Assembly (NCBI GenBank): GCA_030583885.1
Contig: CP129480.1
Span: 3,164,714 to 3,228,713, forward strand
Origin: Anaerolineales bacterium
GTDB taxonomy: Bacteria; Chloroflexota; Anaerolineae; Anaerolineales; Villigracilaceae
Reading direction: 5' to 3'
DNA: 64,000 bases
Below, one piece after another: positions 40,186 to 50,253 of this stretch. Each line of letters starts with the position of its first letter. The first letter of the stretch is position 1. Below the pieces are notes generated by a model. That model saw nothing but the letters and a program-made list of their open reading frames with translations, had not been told where the DNA came from and made no database searches. A program made the translations under genes and the position numbers.

Positions 40186-41097
40186 ATGAAAATCGTCAGG
40201 CGTGTTTTGTTGGGGTTGCTGTTTGTTGTGGTTTTAGTGGTTGTGTTGTTGGTCGGCTCGGTTGCCGCGGATTATGTCTTGGGCGCCGGGCGTGTTGACC
40301 GAATTTCCAATACCACCATTCCTGGAATGAGCGGTATACCCGATGTACGAGCTTACGTTGCAAAACCTGAGGGTGCCGGCCCATTTCCGGTTGTGATTAT
40401 GATTCATGAATTCTTTGGCTTGAACGAATCCATTGTTAGCAAGGCGGATGGCCTGGCCGCCGAAGGGTACCTGGTTGTTGCCCCCGATACGTTTCGCGGC
40501 TCCACAACCTCCTGGATTCCCCGCGCGATTTATCAGGTCAGCACCACCAAGCCTGAACAGGTCAATGCCGACCTGGATACAGTCTACGCCTGGTTGGAAG
40601 CCCAACCGGCTGTTGACAGCTCGCGGATTGCGATTATCGGGTTTTGTTATGGTGGGCGTACTGCGCTTGCCTACAGCCTGCATAACAACCAGTTGGCGGC
40701 TACCGTTGTTTTCTACGGTTCTCCCGAGACTGACCCCGCTGTGTTGAAAAACCTGCCGGGCCCCGTTTTGGGAATTTTTGGCGGAGCCGATCAATCCATC
40801 CCGTTGGAGAACGTGACAGCCTTCGAGACGGCCTTGACCCAGGCCGGGGTTCAGCATGAAATCACGATCTATCCCGATCAGCCACATGCTTTTGTCCAGG
40901 ACATGGCGGGTATTCGGGCTGGTGGCGCTCAGGGCCAAGCCTGGGCGCAAATGCTCAAATTTTTGGGTGTCCACCTCAGCCAGCCTGGCGCGGGCCAAAC
41001 CGGCCAATCAATTGCATATCTCCCTGAGTTTGATTGGCAGTATTATCTGATGTTAACCTACGAACATGCTTTTGGCACAGCCAGTCACATGCACTGA
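40186..41097 (+). CDS. Dienelactone hydrolase family protein, membrane-anchored
   Basis: About 303 residues from ATG 40186 (AAGGAG 6 nt upstream; a TTG start 5 codons earlier overlaps that site). A strong N-terminal membrane helix (about 3-27) is followed by an alpha/beta-hydrolase domain: V-V-I-M-I-H-E-F-F-G-L-N (oxyanion strand), I-G-F-C-Y-G-G-R (Cys nucleophile, the DLH hallmark G-x-C-x-G-G), I-F-G-G-A-D-Q (Asp) and Q-P-H-A-F (His). DLH enzymes open lactones, but related membrane-anchored proteins have varied substrates. It is a single gene, 125 bp before the SOUL gene. Confidence 0.88.
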   Translation: MKIVRRVLLGLLFVVVLVVVLLVGSVAADYVLGAGRVDRISNTTIPGMSGIPDVRAYVAKPEGAGPFPVVIMIHEFFGLNESIVSKADGLAAEGYLVVAPDTFRGSTTSWIPRAIYQVSTTKPEQVNADLDTVYAWLEAQPAVDSSRIAIIGFCYGGRTALAYSLHNNQLAATVVFYGSPETDPAVLKNLPGPVLGIFGGADQSIPLENVTAFETALTQAGVQHEITIYPDQPHAFVQDMAGIRAGGAQGQAWAQMLKFLGVHLSQPGAGQTGQSIAYLPEFDWQYYLMLTYEHAFGTASHMH

Positions 41098-41221
41098 TTC
41101 GCAACCTGGTACGCCTAGCGCTGGAATTATTCGGCAGATTGCATGCAAATGAATTCTATTGGCGTAAGTCTGCGCACAGAGAGCAAGAATGTAGGATAAT
41201 AAGAAGAAAAGAGAGGCATAC

Positions 41222-41791
41222 ATGGCCGAAACCCCAAAGTATTCCGTATTCAGGAAACAAAACGAATTTGAAATTCGGCAATATCCGGGTTATATCCAAG
41301 CCGAGGTGATTGTCGAGGATACGAACTACAAATCAGCGATTGAAAAAGGGTTCAATTTTCTGGCGGGCTATATTTTCGGCAATAACATATCGCGACAGAA
41401 AATCGAGATGACTACGCCTGTCCAGGCTTCGCAATCCGAGAAAATTGCCATGACCACCCCGGTGACCGTCACCGGTGCAGCGAGCTTCACCGTGGCTTTC
41501 ATTATGCCTGCCGAATACACCCTGGAAACGCTGCCTCAACCGAAAGATACTCGTATTCATTTCACACACCTCCCACCCAGAACCATGGCTGCCATCCGTT
41601 TTTCGGGATATTTCCAGCAAGAGACGATCCAGAAAAACAAGCAGCGCCTCAGTCATTGGCTGGAGGAACAGGGATTTGAAACCGAAGGTGATTTTCTCGT
41701 GGCTGGTTATAACCCTCCGTGGGTGCCGGGTTTTTTGGCGCGTAATGAAGTTTTGATTCAGATCAAGAGCGAAGCAAATTCGCAACCCTAA
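41222..41791 (+). CDS. SOUL heme-binding-family protein
   Basis: 189 residues of the SOUL/HEBP fold: F-E-I-R-Q-Y-P-G-Y near the start, E-K-G-F-N-F-L-A-G-Y-I-F-G-N-N, K-I-E-M-T-T-P-V, I-A-M-T-T-P-V-T-V, and a C-terminal V-A-G-Y-N-P-P. SOUL proteins bind heme or tetrapyrroles in some cases. The ribosome site GAGAGG precedes the ATG. It lies 49 bp before the heliorhodopsin gene on the same strand, so the two are probably cotranscribed, which makes a link to light or pigment handling plausible. Confidence 0.9.
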   Translation: MAETPKYSVFRKQNEFEIRQYPGYIQAEVIVEDTNYKSAIEKGFNFLAGYIFGNNISRQKIEMTTPVQASQSEKIAMTTPVTVTGAASFTVAFIMPAEYTLETLPQPKDTRIHFTHLPPRTMAAIRFSGYFQQETIQKNKQRLSHWLEEQGFETEGDFLVAGYNPPWVPGFLARNEVLIQIKSEANSQP

Positions 41792-41840
41792 AAATACGAT
41801 ATTCAGTGATCAATCTATTTGTACAAAAGGAGAAAATGAA

Positions 41841-42653
41841 ATGGCAACCAAAAGTAAAGGAACGGACAGTTCAACAAGCGCAACGGAGCGCAAGTTTACC
41901 GGATTGCGGCGATTCAACCTGATCATGGGATTCCTGCACCTAGCTCAGGGGATATTCATGATCGGGGTCAGCAATGACACCACCTACCCCATCTTCACCA
42001 ATTATCTGAATTTTGACCTCGCCACCCGTTCGTTGAAGCCGGGCACTGAGCTATTCTATGAACTTCCTTTCGGCCCAGCCGTTGCGATGTTCCTGCTTAT
42101 CTCAGCTGTGGCGCACTTCTATCTGTCAACCATCGGGTATGGGAGTTATGTCCAGAATCTCAAGAAGGGTATGAACCCGGTGCGTTTCTATGAGTATGCC
42201 CTGAGTTCATCGCTGATGATCGTGCTGATCGGCATGTTGATCGGGCTTTGGGATCTGGGCGCGATCATCCTGCTCTTCACGCTCAACGCCACGATGAACC
42301 TGTTTGGCATCATGATGGAGTTGCATAACCAGCACACCCAAAAGACCGACTGGACCGCATTTATCTATGGCTGTGTCGCCGGGTTCATCCCGTGGGTGGT
42401 GATCATGCTGTACTTTGTGGGCGCAGTAAATTCCGGCGATGGCAGTGCCAAGCCACCTGCCTTCGTGTACGCCATCGTTCCCACACTGTTTGTCTTCTTT
42501 AACATTTTCGCCATCAACATGGTTTTACAATACAAAAAGATCGGCCCCTGGAAGGATTATCTGTTCGGCGAACGCGCCTACATCATCCTGAGCTTATTAG
42601 CCAAAACCGTGTTGTGCTGGCTAATCTGGACCGGCACCCTGGCTCCTGTATAA
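41841..42653 (+). CDS. Heliorhodopsin
   Basis: 270 residues with seven membrane helices. The retinal Schiff-base Lys is K255 in TM7 (S-L-L-A-K-T-V-L), and the counterion Glu is E118 in TM3 (R-F-Y-E-Y-A-L-S-S). The two conserved histidines near the retinal pocket are H33 (G-F-L-H-L-A-Q-G) and H92 (A-V-A-H-F-Y-L). All of these match the characterised family member (spacing like H23, H80, E107 and K241). Heliorhodopsins sit inverted in the membrane, do not pump ions, and probably act as light sensors or enzyme regulators. AAAGGAGAAA precedes the ATG. It is preceded by SOUL and followed, after relics, by carotenoid genes that could supply retinal precursors. Confidence 0.95.
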   Translation: MATKSKGTDSSTSATERKFTGLRRFNLIMGFLHLAQGIFMIGVSNDTTYPIFTNYLNFDLATRSLKPGTELFYELPFGPAVAMFLLISAVAHFYLSTIGYGSYVQNLKKGMNPVRFYEYALSSSLMIVLIGMLIGLWDLGAIILLFTLNATMNLFGIMMELHNQHTQKTDWTAFIYGCVAGFIPWVVIMLYFVGAVNSGDGSAKPPAFVYAIVPTLFVFFNIFAINMVLQYKKIGPWKDYLFGERAYIILSLLAKTVLCWLIWTGTLAPV

Positions 42654-42666
42654 ATATATATTTCAA

Positions 42667-43299
42667 TCAAATCATCACCAGAATTACATCGATGCGGTAC
42701 AAACCTGATATACGGGTATAAGTTTCGACCCACATTGAACCACATTTAATACATAACCCAAGTTGCGACCTACCAAAGGAAGTTGATGGCCCGGGCGAGG
42801 CAACCACGCGCCTCCAGCCACGTCCCGCGTCCTCCATCACAGACCAGCCATCAGCATCACGGTGTTTAGGCCCAGTCTTTTCATCCATGAAGGAGCCAAT
42901 GGGCTTGGTAGGATTTTTGAATGCAGAGTCGTTTTTATCCACGAGTGTTTCAGTGACAACTGTCACAGCTTGATTGGGCATTCCACGCTGCTTGAATTCA
43001 TTCATTAACGCGGTCTGGAACATGTAACCGATGGAGCCCTGCGTATTCGAACCGGCATAGTCGAGCGGGATGGAATGCACTTCGCTGATCGATAACTCCG
43101 ATCGTCTTAAGATAAACCCAACCTGCGGACCATTCCCATGGGTGACAATCACATTCCATCCATCCTGGATCATGTCCACAATATGGGGCATGGTCAAACA
43201 AACAGCCGCATATTGATCGGGCAATGTCTCCTTGCCCTTCTCGCGCACTAAAGCGTTACCGCCGACGGCTACTACTGCAACTTTAGGTTTTTTAATCAT
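42667..43299 (-). pseudogene. arcC: Carbamate kinase relic, 3'-truncated
   Basis: From ATG 43299 the frame gives about 170 residues of carbamate kinase: V-A-V-V-A-V-G-G-N-A-L, T-H-G-N-G-P-Q-V-G, S-I-P-L-D-Y-A-G-S-N-T-Q-G, and G-R-G-W-R-R-V-V-A-S-P. The similarity ends abruptly near 42795, where the chain reads S-T-S-F-G-R-S-Q-L-G-L and then stops about 40 codons later. The family is about 310 residues, so the C-terminal catalytic half is gone. It is probably non-functional. Confidence 0.85.
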
Positions 43300-43321
43300 T
43301 GGGATTCTCCTATAAAGTAGT

Positions 43322-43407
43322 ATGGCATTCCGAGCAAAGCGAAGAATCTCTGTTAGCCATTGAGACACTTTGGACGTGACGCGCAGCGTCACCCCTCAGA
43401 GTGACAT
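43322..43407. repeat. REP/MITE-like palindromic intergenic element
   Basis: The ends are imperfect inverted repeats (ATGGCATTCCGAG at 43322-43334 and CTCAGAGTGACAT at 43395-43407). Inside is a perfect hairpin GTGACGC-GCA-GCGTCAC (43376-43392). The segment lies exactly between the carbamate-kinase relic and the histidine-kinase relic. Elements of this kind are often dispersed in such genomes; other copies would need the full genome. Confidence 0.5.
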
Positions 43408-43836
43408 GAACGCCCGTATTGCCTGCTCAAAACATGCCAGCGGCGCGCGCGTGATGCCCGCACCCACCTGCCACACGACTCCATCCTCGTCCTCGCTGAC
43501 GAAGACCGCGCGCTGCAAGTCCTTACCAATTTGATTGGCAATGCCTTGCAATACACGCCCCAAAACGGCACAGTGACCGTGACCATTGAGCGCGAAAAAT
43601 CGTTTGCGAAATTCTCCATCCACGATACGGGCATTGGCATTTCTGCCGAACACCTTGCGCACATCTTCGACCACTTCTACCGCGTGGACAAATCCCGCTC
43701 GCGCGCACATGGCGGCTCAGGCATTGGGTTGACGATTGCAAAACATCTCGTAGAAACGCAGGGCGGGAAAATTTGGGCGGAGAGTGAAGGTGAAAATAAA
43801 GGCAGTGAATTTATCTTTACCCTGCCTTTGGGGTGA
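43408..43836 (+). pseudogene. Sensor histidine kinase C-terminal fragment (HATPase)
   Basis: The open frame reads D-S-I-L-V-L-A-D-E-D-R-A-L-Q-V-L-T-N-L-I-G-N-A-L-Q-Y (N-box), then D-T-G-I-G-I (G1), F-Y-R-V-D-K-S-R-S-R (F-box) and G-S-G-I-G-L-T-I-A-K (G2), ending normally with G-S-E-F-I-F-T-L-P-L-G. The sensor, HAMP and phosphoacceptor domains are missing; the frame starts right after the palindromic repeat. It is a 5'-deleted relic, though an ATPase-only product from an internal start (43531) cannot be excluded. Confidence 0.85.
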
Positions 43837-43880
43837 TAATTTCACAACAAAACGAAAACCAACAATGAAATGAAAACTGG

Positions 43881-44201
43881 TTGAAAGTAATGAAAACATC
43901 GCCGGATGGACGTGAGCAAGTCTTGCGTTTTTTTGGATACAGGGGAGATTTTCAACGAGGTCGGCATGTTGATGAAACGACCCAATCCCATGACAGACAG
44001 GATCATCGAACTGGTAACCTCGAGGCAGACCTATCGTTAGAAACAGCGGAGGCGCGCCTTGCCAAACTTCTGCTGGATTCAGCCGAAGGGGATGTGATCG
44101 AACACCGTCGCTGGACAAATCAAACGGGTATGGTGTCGTACCTTGGCGAAGTGTCCGATGTGTTAAGCCACGTCATCCGCGAATTATTTACAAAACCTTA
44201 A
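43881..44201 (+). pseudogene. Crp/Fnr-family regulator relic with frameshift and deletion
   Basis: The frame begins V-M-K-T-S-P-D-G-R-E-Q-V-L-R-F-F-G, an effector-domain piece of a Crp/Fnr protein, then runs past a T7 tract (near 43928) after which the correct family sequence continues in another frame (G-E-I-F-N-E-V-G-M-L-M-K). It returns in the first frame as L-S-L-E-T-A-E-A-R-L-A-K-L-L-L, the linker before the DNA-binding helix, and ends Y-L-G-E-V-S-D-V-L-S-H-V-I-R-E-L. Much of the middle is lost. It is clearly a decayed gene. Confidence 0.85.
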
Positions 44202-44302
44202 CCTCCAAATTTATGTGAAATTTCTCACATTTTGTATAATGGGCAAAGCAGGCTGTGACAAGCGCTGTTTTGTAAGTGTCCCTGGAATCAAAGTGGTCAG
44301 TT

Positions 44303-44866
44303 ATGAATCATAAAACCTGGATCGAGAGCATGCCCTACCCCAAAGGGCTGCTGAAGTGGCTATATAAATTGCCCATCCTGCTCTACCGAATGGGAATGGG
44401 TTTTCTCATTGGCCGCCTGTTCATGACGCTGACCACCATCGGACGAAAAAGCGGTCAGCCGCGCCGGACGGGCATCGAATTCCACGAGTTTGAAGGCAAA
44501 CCAACCGTGATGAGCGGCTGGGGAACAAAAGCGGATTGGTACCGTAACCTCGACGCCAACCCCCGCGCCACAATCCAGACCTGGCGCGGGGCGCAATCCG
44601 TTCGGGCGCGGCGCATCACAACAGAAGAAGAGTTAACCCGCGCCTTTGAATGGACACAATCCAACCCCACGATGCGAAACATGATGAAAAGAGCCCAGGT
44701 TGAGATGACTTTGGAACAATTTCTCGCCGAAAAAGAACGCTTCACTTTTGTGACGTTCGAACCCACCACCCAGGTCACCCCTTCGCCCCTACAAGCAGAT
44801 TTGGCCTGGCTCTGGGCGTTTTTGCTACTTATCTGTTTGTTGTTAACATGCTTTATGATGCATTAA
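44303..44866 (+). CDS. Deazaflavin (F420)-dependent nitroreductase-family protein
   Basis: About 187 residues from ATG 44303 (a GTG at 44276 is in frame; neither has a strong ribosome site). The split-barrel DDN-type domain is visible: L-T-T-I-G-R-K-S-G-Q-P-R-R-T-G, then D-W-Y-R-N-L-D-A-N-P and V-R-A-R-R-I. The DDN family includes F420H2-dependent reductases. A C-terminal membrane helix (about 165-187) anchors it, which is unusual. It lies upstream of the phytoene synthase gene on the same strand. Confidence 0.82.
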   Translation: MNHKTWIESMPYPKGLLKWLYKLPILLYRMGMGFLIGRLFMTLTTIGRKSGQPRRTGIEFHEFEGKPTVMSGWGTKADWYRNLDANPRATIQTWRGAQSVRARRITTEEELTRAFEWTQSNPTMRNMMKRAQVEMTLEQFLAEKERFTFVTFEPTTQVTPSPLQADLAWLWAFLLLICLLLTCFMMH

Positions 44867-44963
44867 CAGATGGTATATCAATGGCACACCATTCTTGAAA
44901 CTATAATGCCCGCAGGTATATCTCCCCCGCAACTACAAATGTTAATACCCGTACATCTTGATA

Positions 44964-45974
44964 ATGTACAAAATGACACAAACCATACCTGGAAATAACA
45001 TCGAGGATGACGTGGACAAGCAAGCTAACACAAGCGGGCGGCTGGGCGCTTCCATCACAAAAACAGCCAGCAAGCAGACCTATTATACGATCCGTTTCAT
45101 TGCAGACCATGAGCGCGCCGCCGACGCGTATCGGGCATACGGATATTTCCGCTGGGTGGACGATGTCATCGACGAAGGATCAGGCTCCCCCTACGGGGAT
45201 GATGCGGGCGCGGAAAGAATCGCATTTGTCGAGCGGCAAAAGTCAATTCTGGAGGCATGTTATCGGGGCGATTCGCCCCGCGACGCAACCAGCCAGGAGA
45301 TGATGCTGGTCGACCTCATCCGTAACGACACCGAAAGGAACAGCGGACTGCAAATCTATTTGCGCAACATGATGGACGTGATGGTCTTCGATGCCGGGCG
45401 GCGCGGACGAGTTGTCTCGCAGGCGGAGTTGTTCGAGTACTCGCACAAACTGGCGAAGGCGGTCACGGAGGCGTTGTATTACTTCATCGGTCACGATGAT
45501 CCTTCTCCGCCTCACGAAGCGCGTTATCTGGCGGTGCATGCGGCTCACATCACCCACATGCTGCGGGATGCGCAGGAGGATGTGGAAAACGGCTATTTCA
45601 ACATCCCGCGCGAGCATCTTGAAGCGTGTGGAATTTCACCGCATCAGGTGAACAGTCAGGCATACCGCGACTGGGTTTGCGGGCGGGTCCAGTTCGCGCG
45701 CGGCTATTTCAAGGTGGGACGCGAATGCACGGCGCAGGTGAAGAATTGGCGCCTCCGCCTGGCTGGATATGCGTACACGGCGCGCTTCGCATGGATGCTG
45801 GATGCCATCGAACGCGACAACTATTGCCTGCGTTCCGAATATCCAGAACGGAAGGGATTTGCAGCAGGGTTGTGGATGGCTTGGCATACGATAACTTCCA
45901 TGTTCACGTTGCAGCCACCCAGGACCGAAGCGCGCAAACTGGCGTCGCAACCTGTGCGGTTCGAGAAGAGGTAA
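44964..45974 (+). CDS. crtB: Squalene/phytoene synthase family protein
   Basis: About 336 residues. It is a trans-isoprenyl diphosphate synthase fold: Y-Y-T-I-R-F, the first Asp-rich motif R-W-V-D-D-V-I-D-E, and the second H-M-L-R-D-A-Q-E-D-V-E-N-G. Both Mg-binding motifs are intact. It should join two prenyl diphosphates head to head; phytoene synthesis is favoured over squalene because the next gene is a CrtI-like desaturase. The start is uncertain (ATG 44964 or 44973; TTG 44958), with no clear ribosome site. It is followed 85 bp later by the desaturase. Confidence 0.87.
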   Translation: MYKMTQTIPGNNIEDDVDKQANTSGRLGASITKTASKQTYYTIRFIADHERAADAYRAYGYFRWVDDVIDEGSGSPYGDDAGAERIAFVERQKSILEACYRGDSPRDATSQEMMLVDLIRNDTERNSGLQIYLRNMMDVMVFDAGRRGRVVSQAELFEYSHKLAKAVTEALYYFIGHDDPSPPHEARYLAVHAAHITHMLRDAQEDVENGYFNIPREHLEACGISPHQVNSQAYRDWVCGRVQFARGYFKVGRECTAQVKNWRLRLAGYAYTARFAWMLDAIERDNYCLRSEYPERKGFAAGLWMAWHTITSMFTLQPPRTEARKLASQPVRFEKR

Positions 45975-46059
45975 ACAGATGGGAAACACCGTCCCGAAGG
46001 TTTGAACAAATCAATCTCGGCTCATCGAGAAACCTGCGGGACGTTCCAATGGGTGAATA

Positions 46060-47552
46060 ATGAAAACAAAAACTGTACTTGTGATAGGGGCGGGCATCGG
46101 CGGGATCACCGCCGCAACCCATCTGGCAAAACGCGGACTGCATGTGACCGTCATCGAGAAGAACCCCCATGCGGGCGGGCGTTGTGACCGCATCAGCCGC
46201 GACGGACATCATTTCGACACGGGTCCGACTCTGCTGGTGATGCCGCTGCTCTACGAAGCGGAGTTTGCCGCACTTGGCGTATCCATGCGCGAGACGCTCG
46301 ACCTGCAACGCGTCGACCCGACCTATCATCTGGTCTTCGATGATGGCAGCCAACTCGCGCTGACATCCGACATGAAATCCATGCAGGAGCAACTCGAAGG
46401 GTTCGAGCGCGGAAGTTTTCAAGGTCTCCTGCGCTACATGGACGAGGGGCATCGTCACTATCATCTTGGTATCGAGAAACTGGTTCGCCCAGATTTTCGC
46501 AACGCATCCGATTTTTTCAAGCTGGGCAACCTGCCATTGCTTCAACAAGTTAAGCCATTGGCAAAACATTATGCCAATATGAAGCGCTACTTCGACGACC
46601 CGCGCCTCAAAGCCGCATTCACATTCCAGGACGTGTACATGGGCTTGAGTCCGTTCGAGGCGCCCGCCACCTTTTCGATGATGGCGTACACCGAACTGGC
46701 GCACGGCGTGTGGTATCCGCGCGGCGGCATGTATCAAGTCGTCGAAGCGCTCATGTTGCTGGCGCAAGAGGCTGGGGTGGAGTTCCTCTTCAATTCGTCC
46801 GCCGAGCAGGTCGAGGTCAACGGAAGAAGCACACGCGGCGTCTGGGTGGACGGTCAACTGCTCGAAGCAGATGCCGTCCTCGCCAACGCCGACCTCCCGT
46901 ACGTCTATCAAAACCTTATACCGCAGGATGGCGAAGCCAGAAAGTTAAGTCGTAAACGCTATTCGTGTTCGGTCATCAGTTTTTTCTGGGGGATGGATAA
47001 GCCCTATGAGACGCTCCCGCCGCACACGCTCTTCCTTGCGCGTGACTACCGCGCCAACTTCGAGCGCATCATCCGTGACCTGAGCCTGCCCGCCAATCCC
47101 AGTCTGTACATCCACGCCCCAGCCCGCCTCGACCCGTCCATGGCACCGTGTGGAGAAGATACTTTGATTGCCATTGTCCCTGTCGGGCACATGAGTGGGA
47201 ATGGCGACCAGGATTGGGCTGGCTTGCGCGACGAAGCGCGGATGCATGTTTTCAGGAGGCTGGCTTCGTTGGGAATTACCGACCTGGAAGCGCATATCAA
47301 ATTCGAGATGACCTTCACGCCGCTTTCGTGGAAGAAACGCTATAACCTTGCGAAAGGCTCCACGCACGGGCTGTGTCACAACCTGACCCAGTTGGGTTAC
47401 TTCCGTCCCGATTTTCAACATCCGCGTTATAGAAATTTGTATTTCACTGGCGCGAGCACCCGCCCCGGCACGGGCATGCCGACAGCAATGGTCTCGGGAC
47501 GCCAGTCCGCCCACCGAATTCTGAACGACCTAAGAATCCAAGGAGTTGAACA

Positions 47553-47556
<4 letters not shown>
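46060..47556 (+). CDS. crtI: CrtI-like phytoene desaturase/carotenoid oxidoreductase
   Basis: 498 residues. The N-terminal FAD-binding motif is V-I-G-A-G-I-G-G-I-T-A-A-T-H-L-A-K-R-G, followed by G-G-R-C-D-R-I and F-D-T-G-P-T-L-L. The C-terminal CrtI signature is L-Y-F-T-G-A-S-T-R-P-G-T-G-M-P. Length and both motifs fit bacterial phytoene desaturases. It works after phytoene synthase in carotenoid formation in the membrane. A 4-nt overlap with the next gene shows one operon. Which carotenoid results is not clear, and related members include diapo- and ketolase types. Confidence 0.88.
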
Positions 47557-48826
<1,270 letters not shown>

Positions 48827-48830
<4 letters not shown>

Positions 48831-49279
48831 AGTTCGAACTACACTGGCTCAACGGTTTGTGGCTGATGCTTCCATTGCTGGCATGGAACATTGTCCTGGC
48901 TCCCAAAATAACCCTTGAACAAGTTGTCTCGGATGCCAACTCGCCTGCCTGGCTATTGACAGCGGAAAGCATCACAAGAATCATCGTGTTTGTTTTTCCA
49001 ATTTTGCTTGCTCTTCAGTTTCGAGATGTACTGGGGAAGGCGGGGTTGGTGATTTATGTTTTTGGAACGCTCATCTATTTCGCTTCCTGGATTCCCCTAA
49101 TATGGATGCCCGCTTCTGACTGGAGCGCCAGCCCGCTTGGATTACTCGCCCCGCGCCTCACTCCACTCCTCCCGTTTCTCGGCATTGCGTTAATCGGTCA
49201 CTCTGCGCCCTATGTTGTTTTCTCTGTCATATTCGTCGCTCTGCATACCTGGCATGGGATCCAAAACCTGACATTTTGA
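48827..49279 (+). CDS. Unrecognised integral membrane protein
   Basis: 150 residues with four or five hydrophobic segments (about 10-25, 45-65, 70-95, 108-122, 125-143). It is rich in Leu, Trp and Pro and has no charged catalytic cluster. I do not recognise a family. The ATG overlaps the DUF418 stop (ATGA), so it is cotranslated with it. It may be a partner of the DUF418 protein in modifying a lipid or pigment, but that is position-based only. Confidence 0.7.
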
Positions 49280-49306
49280 AAAACGTTTCCTTCGGAGGAA
49301 AAAAAC

Positions 49307-49765
49307 ATGACGCCTATATTTATCACACTCTCCTACTGGCTCCACGCGCTGGCTACTGTGGTCTTCGTTGGGCATTTTGTTTTACTCGCGGCAATCTATC
49401 TGCCCGCACTTGCAGACACTCCCACGGCACTCAGTGCAATATCCAAACAAAGCCGCAAATGGCTGTATGTCTCCCTCCTGGTGTTTACCATCACAGGTTT
49501 GTACCTGACGTTTGTTGATTCAAATTATTTGGGGATTGGAAAATTCAACAACTTTTGGAGCATGATGATGCTGGTCAAGCATCTGTTGATCGTAGTCATG
49601 ATCGCCATGGGCTTCTGGTTCAATGCCATCATACGCGTCGGTCCACTGATGAGTTCGAACACGGGCGCGGCGCTGGCGCTTACCCGCTTTCGCTGGTATG
49701 TCAACGCGATGGCAATCTGCGGAGTGCTGGTCTTGTTGTTTACCGCGCTTGCACAGGCGAATTAA
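49307..49765 (+). CDS. CopD-like four-helix membrane protein
   Basis: 152 residues with four membrane helices and His at the ends of helices 1 and 3 (Y-W-L-H-A-L-A, V-K-H-L-L). The C-terminal R-F-R-W-Y-V-N-A-M-A-I pattern recalls the CopD/PcoD domain. Such proteins are proposed to move copper or to bind heme. TTCGGAGGAAAAAAAC precedes the ATG at 49307, which fixes the start; an upstream frame from 49276 is not needed. It is next to a DDN-type enzyme and a methyltransferase. Confidence 0.65.
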   Translation: MTPIFITLSYWLHALATVVFVGHFVLLAAIYLPALADTPTALSAISKQSRKWLYVSLLVFTITGLYLTFVDSNYLGIGKFNNFWSMMMLVKHLLIVVMIAMGFWFNAIIRVGPLMSSNTGAALALTRFRWYVNAMAICGVLVLLFTALAQAN

Positions 49766-49768
49766 GTA

Positions 49769-50251
49769 ATGCCAGCCCAAACCATCTACCACCGCATGAA
49801 GGGTCTCAACACCCGCATGATGGCGAACTACAAACGCGGATTCGGTCCCACCCGCGTAGTGATGCTCCTGACCACCATCGGGCGCAAGTCTGGTCTGCCG
49901 CGTGTGACCCCGCTCCAATACGAAGAAGTGGACGGAATTTACTACATCGCCTCGGCGCGTGGATCAGACGCGGACTGGATCAAGAATATCCGCGCCAATC
50001 CCAAGGTCCGGGTTCAGATCCGGGATCGTGAGTTTGATGCCGCTGCCGAGCCGGTCACCGACCCGGTCCGCATCGCCGATTTCATCGAACTACGCCTGAA
50101 ACGTCACCCGATCATGATCCGCCTGATCATGCACTTATTCGATGGTCTGCCCATACGCTTCAAACGCGCCGATCTGGAAAAGTTCTGCCGGAAAAAAGCA
50201 ATGGCGATCCTGCGTCCGATCAGGGAACAAGATTCCAATCAATGGAGGTAA
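49769..50251 (+). CDS. Nitroreductase/deazaflavin-dependent oxidoreductase (DDN family)
   Basis: 160 residues with the DDN split-barrel pattern: L-T-T-I-G-R-K-S-G-L-P-R-V-T-P-L, Y-Y-I-A-S-A-R-G-S-D-A-D-W, and I-R-A-N-P-K-V-R-V. It is a soluble paralogue of the anchored protein at 44303. F420 binding is expected from the family; the reaction is unknown. It starts 3 bp after the CopD-like stop and overlaps the ribosome site of the next gene, so the genes are cotranscribed. Confidence 0.85.
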   Translation: MPAQTIYHRMKGLNTRMMANYKRGFGPTRVVMLLTTIGRKSGLPRVTPLQYEEVDGIYYIASARGSDADWIKNIRANPKVRVQIRDREFDAAAEPVTDPVRIADFIELRLKRHPIMIRLIMHLFDGLPIRFKRADLEKFCRKKAMAILRPIREQDSNQWR

Positions 50252-50253
50252 AG

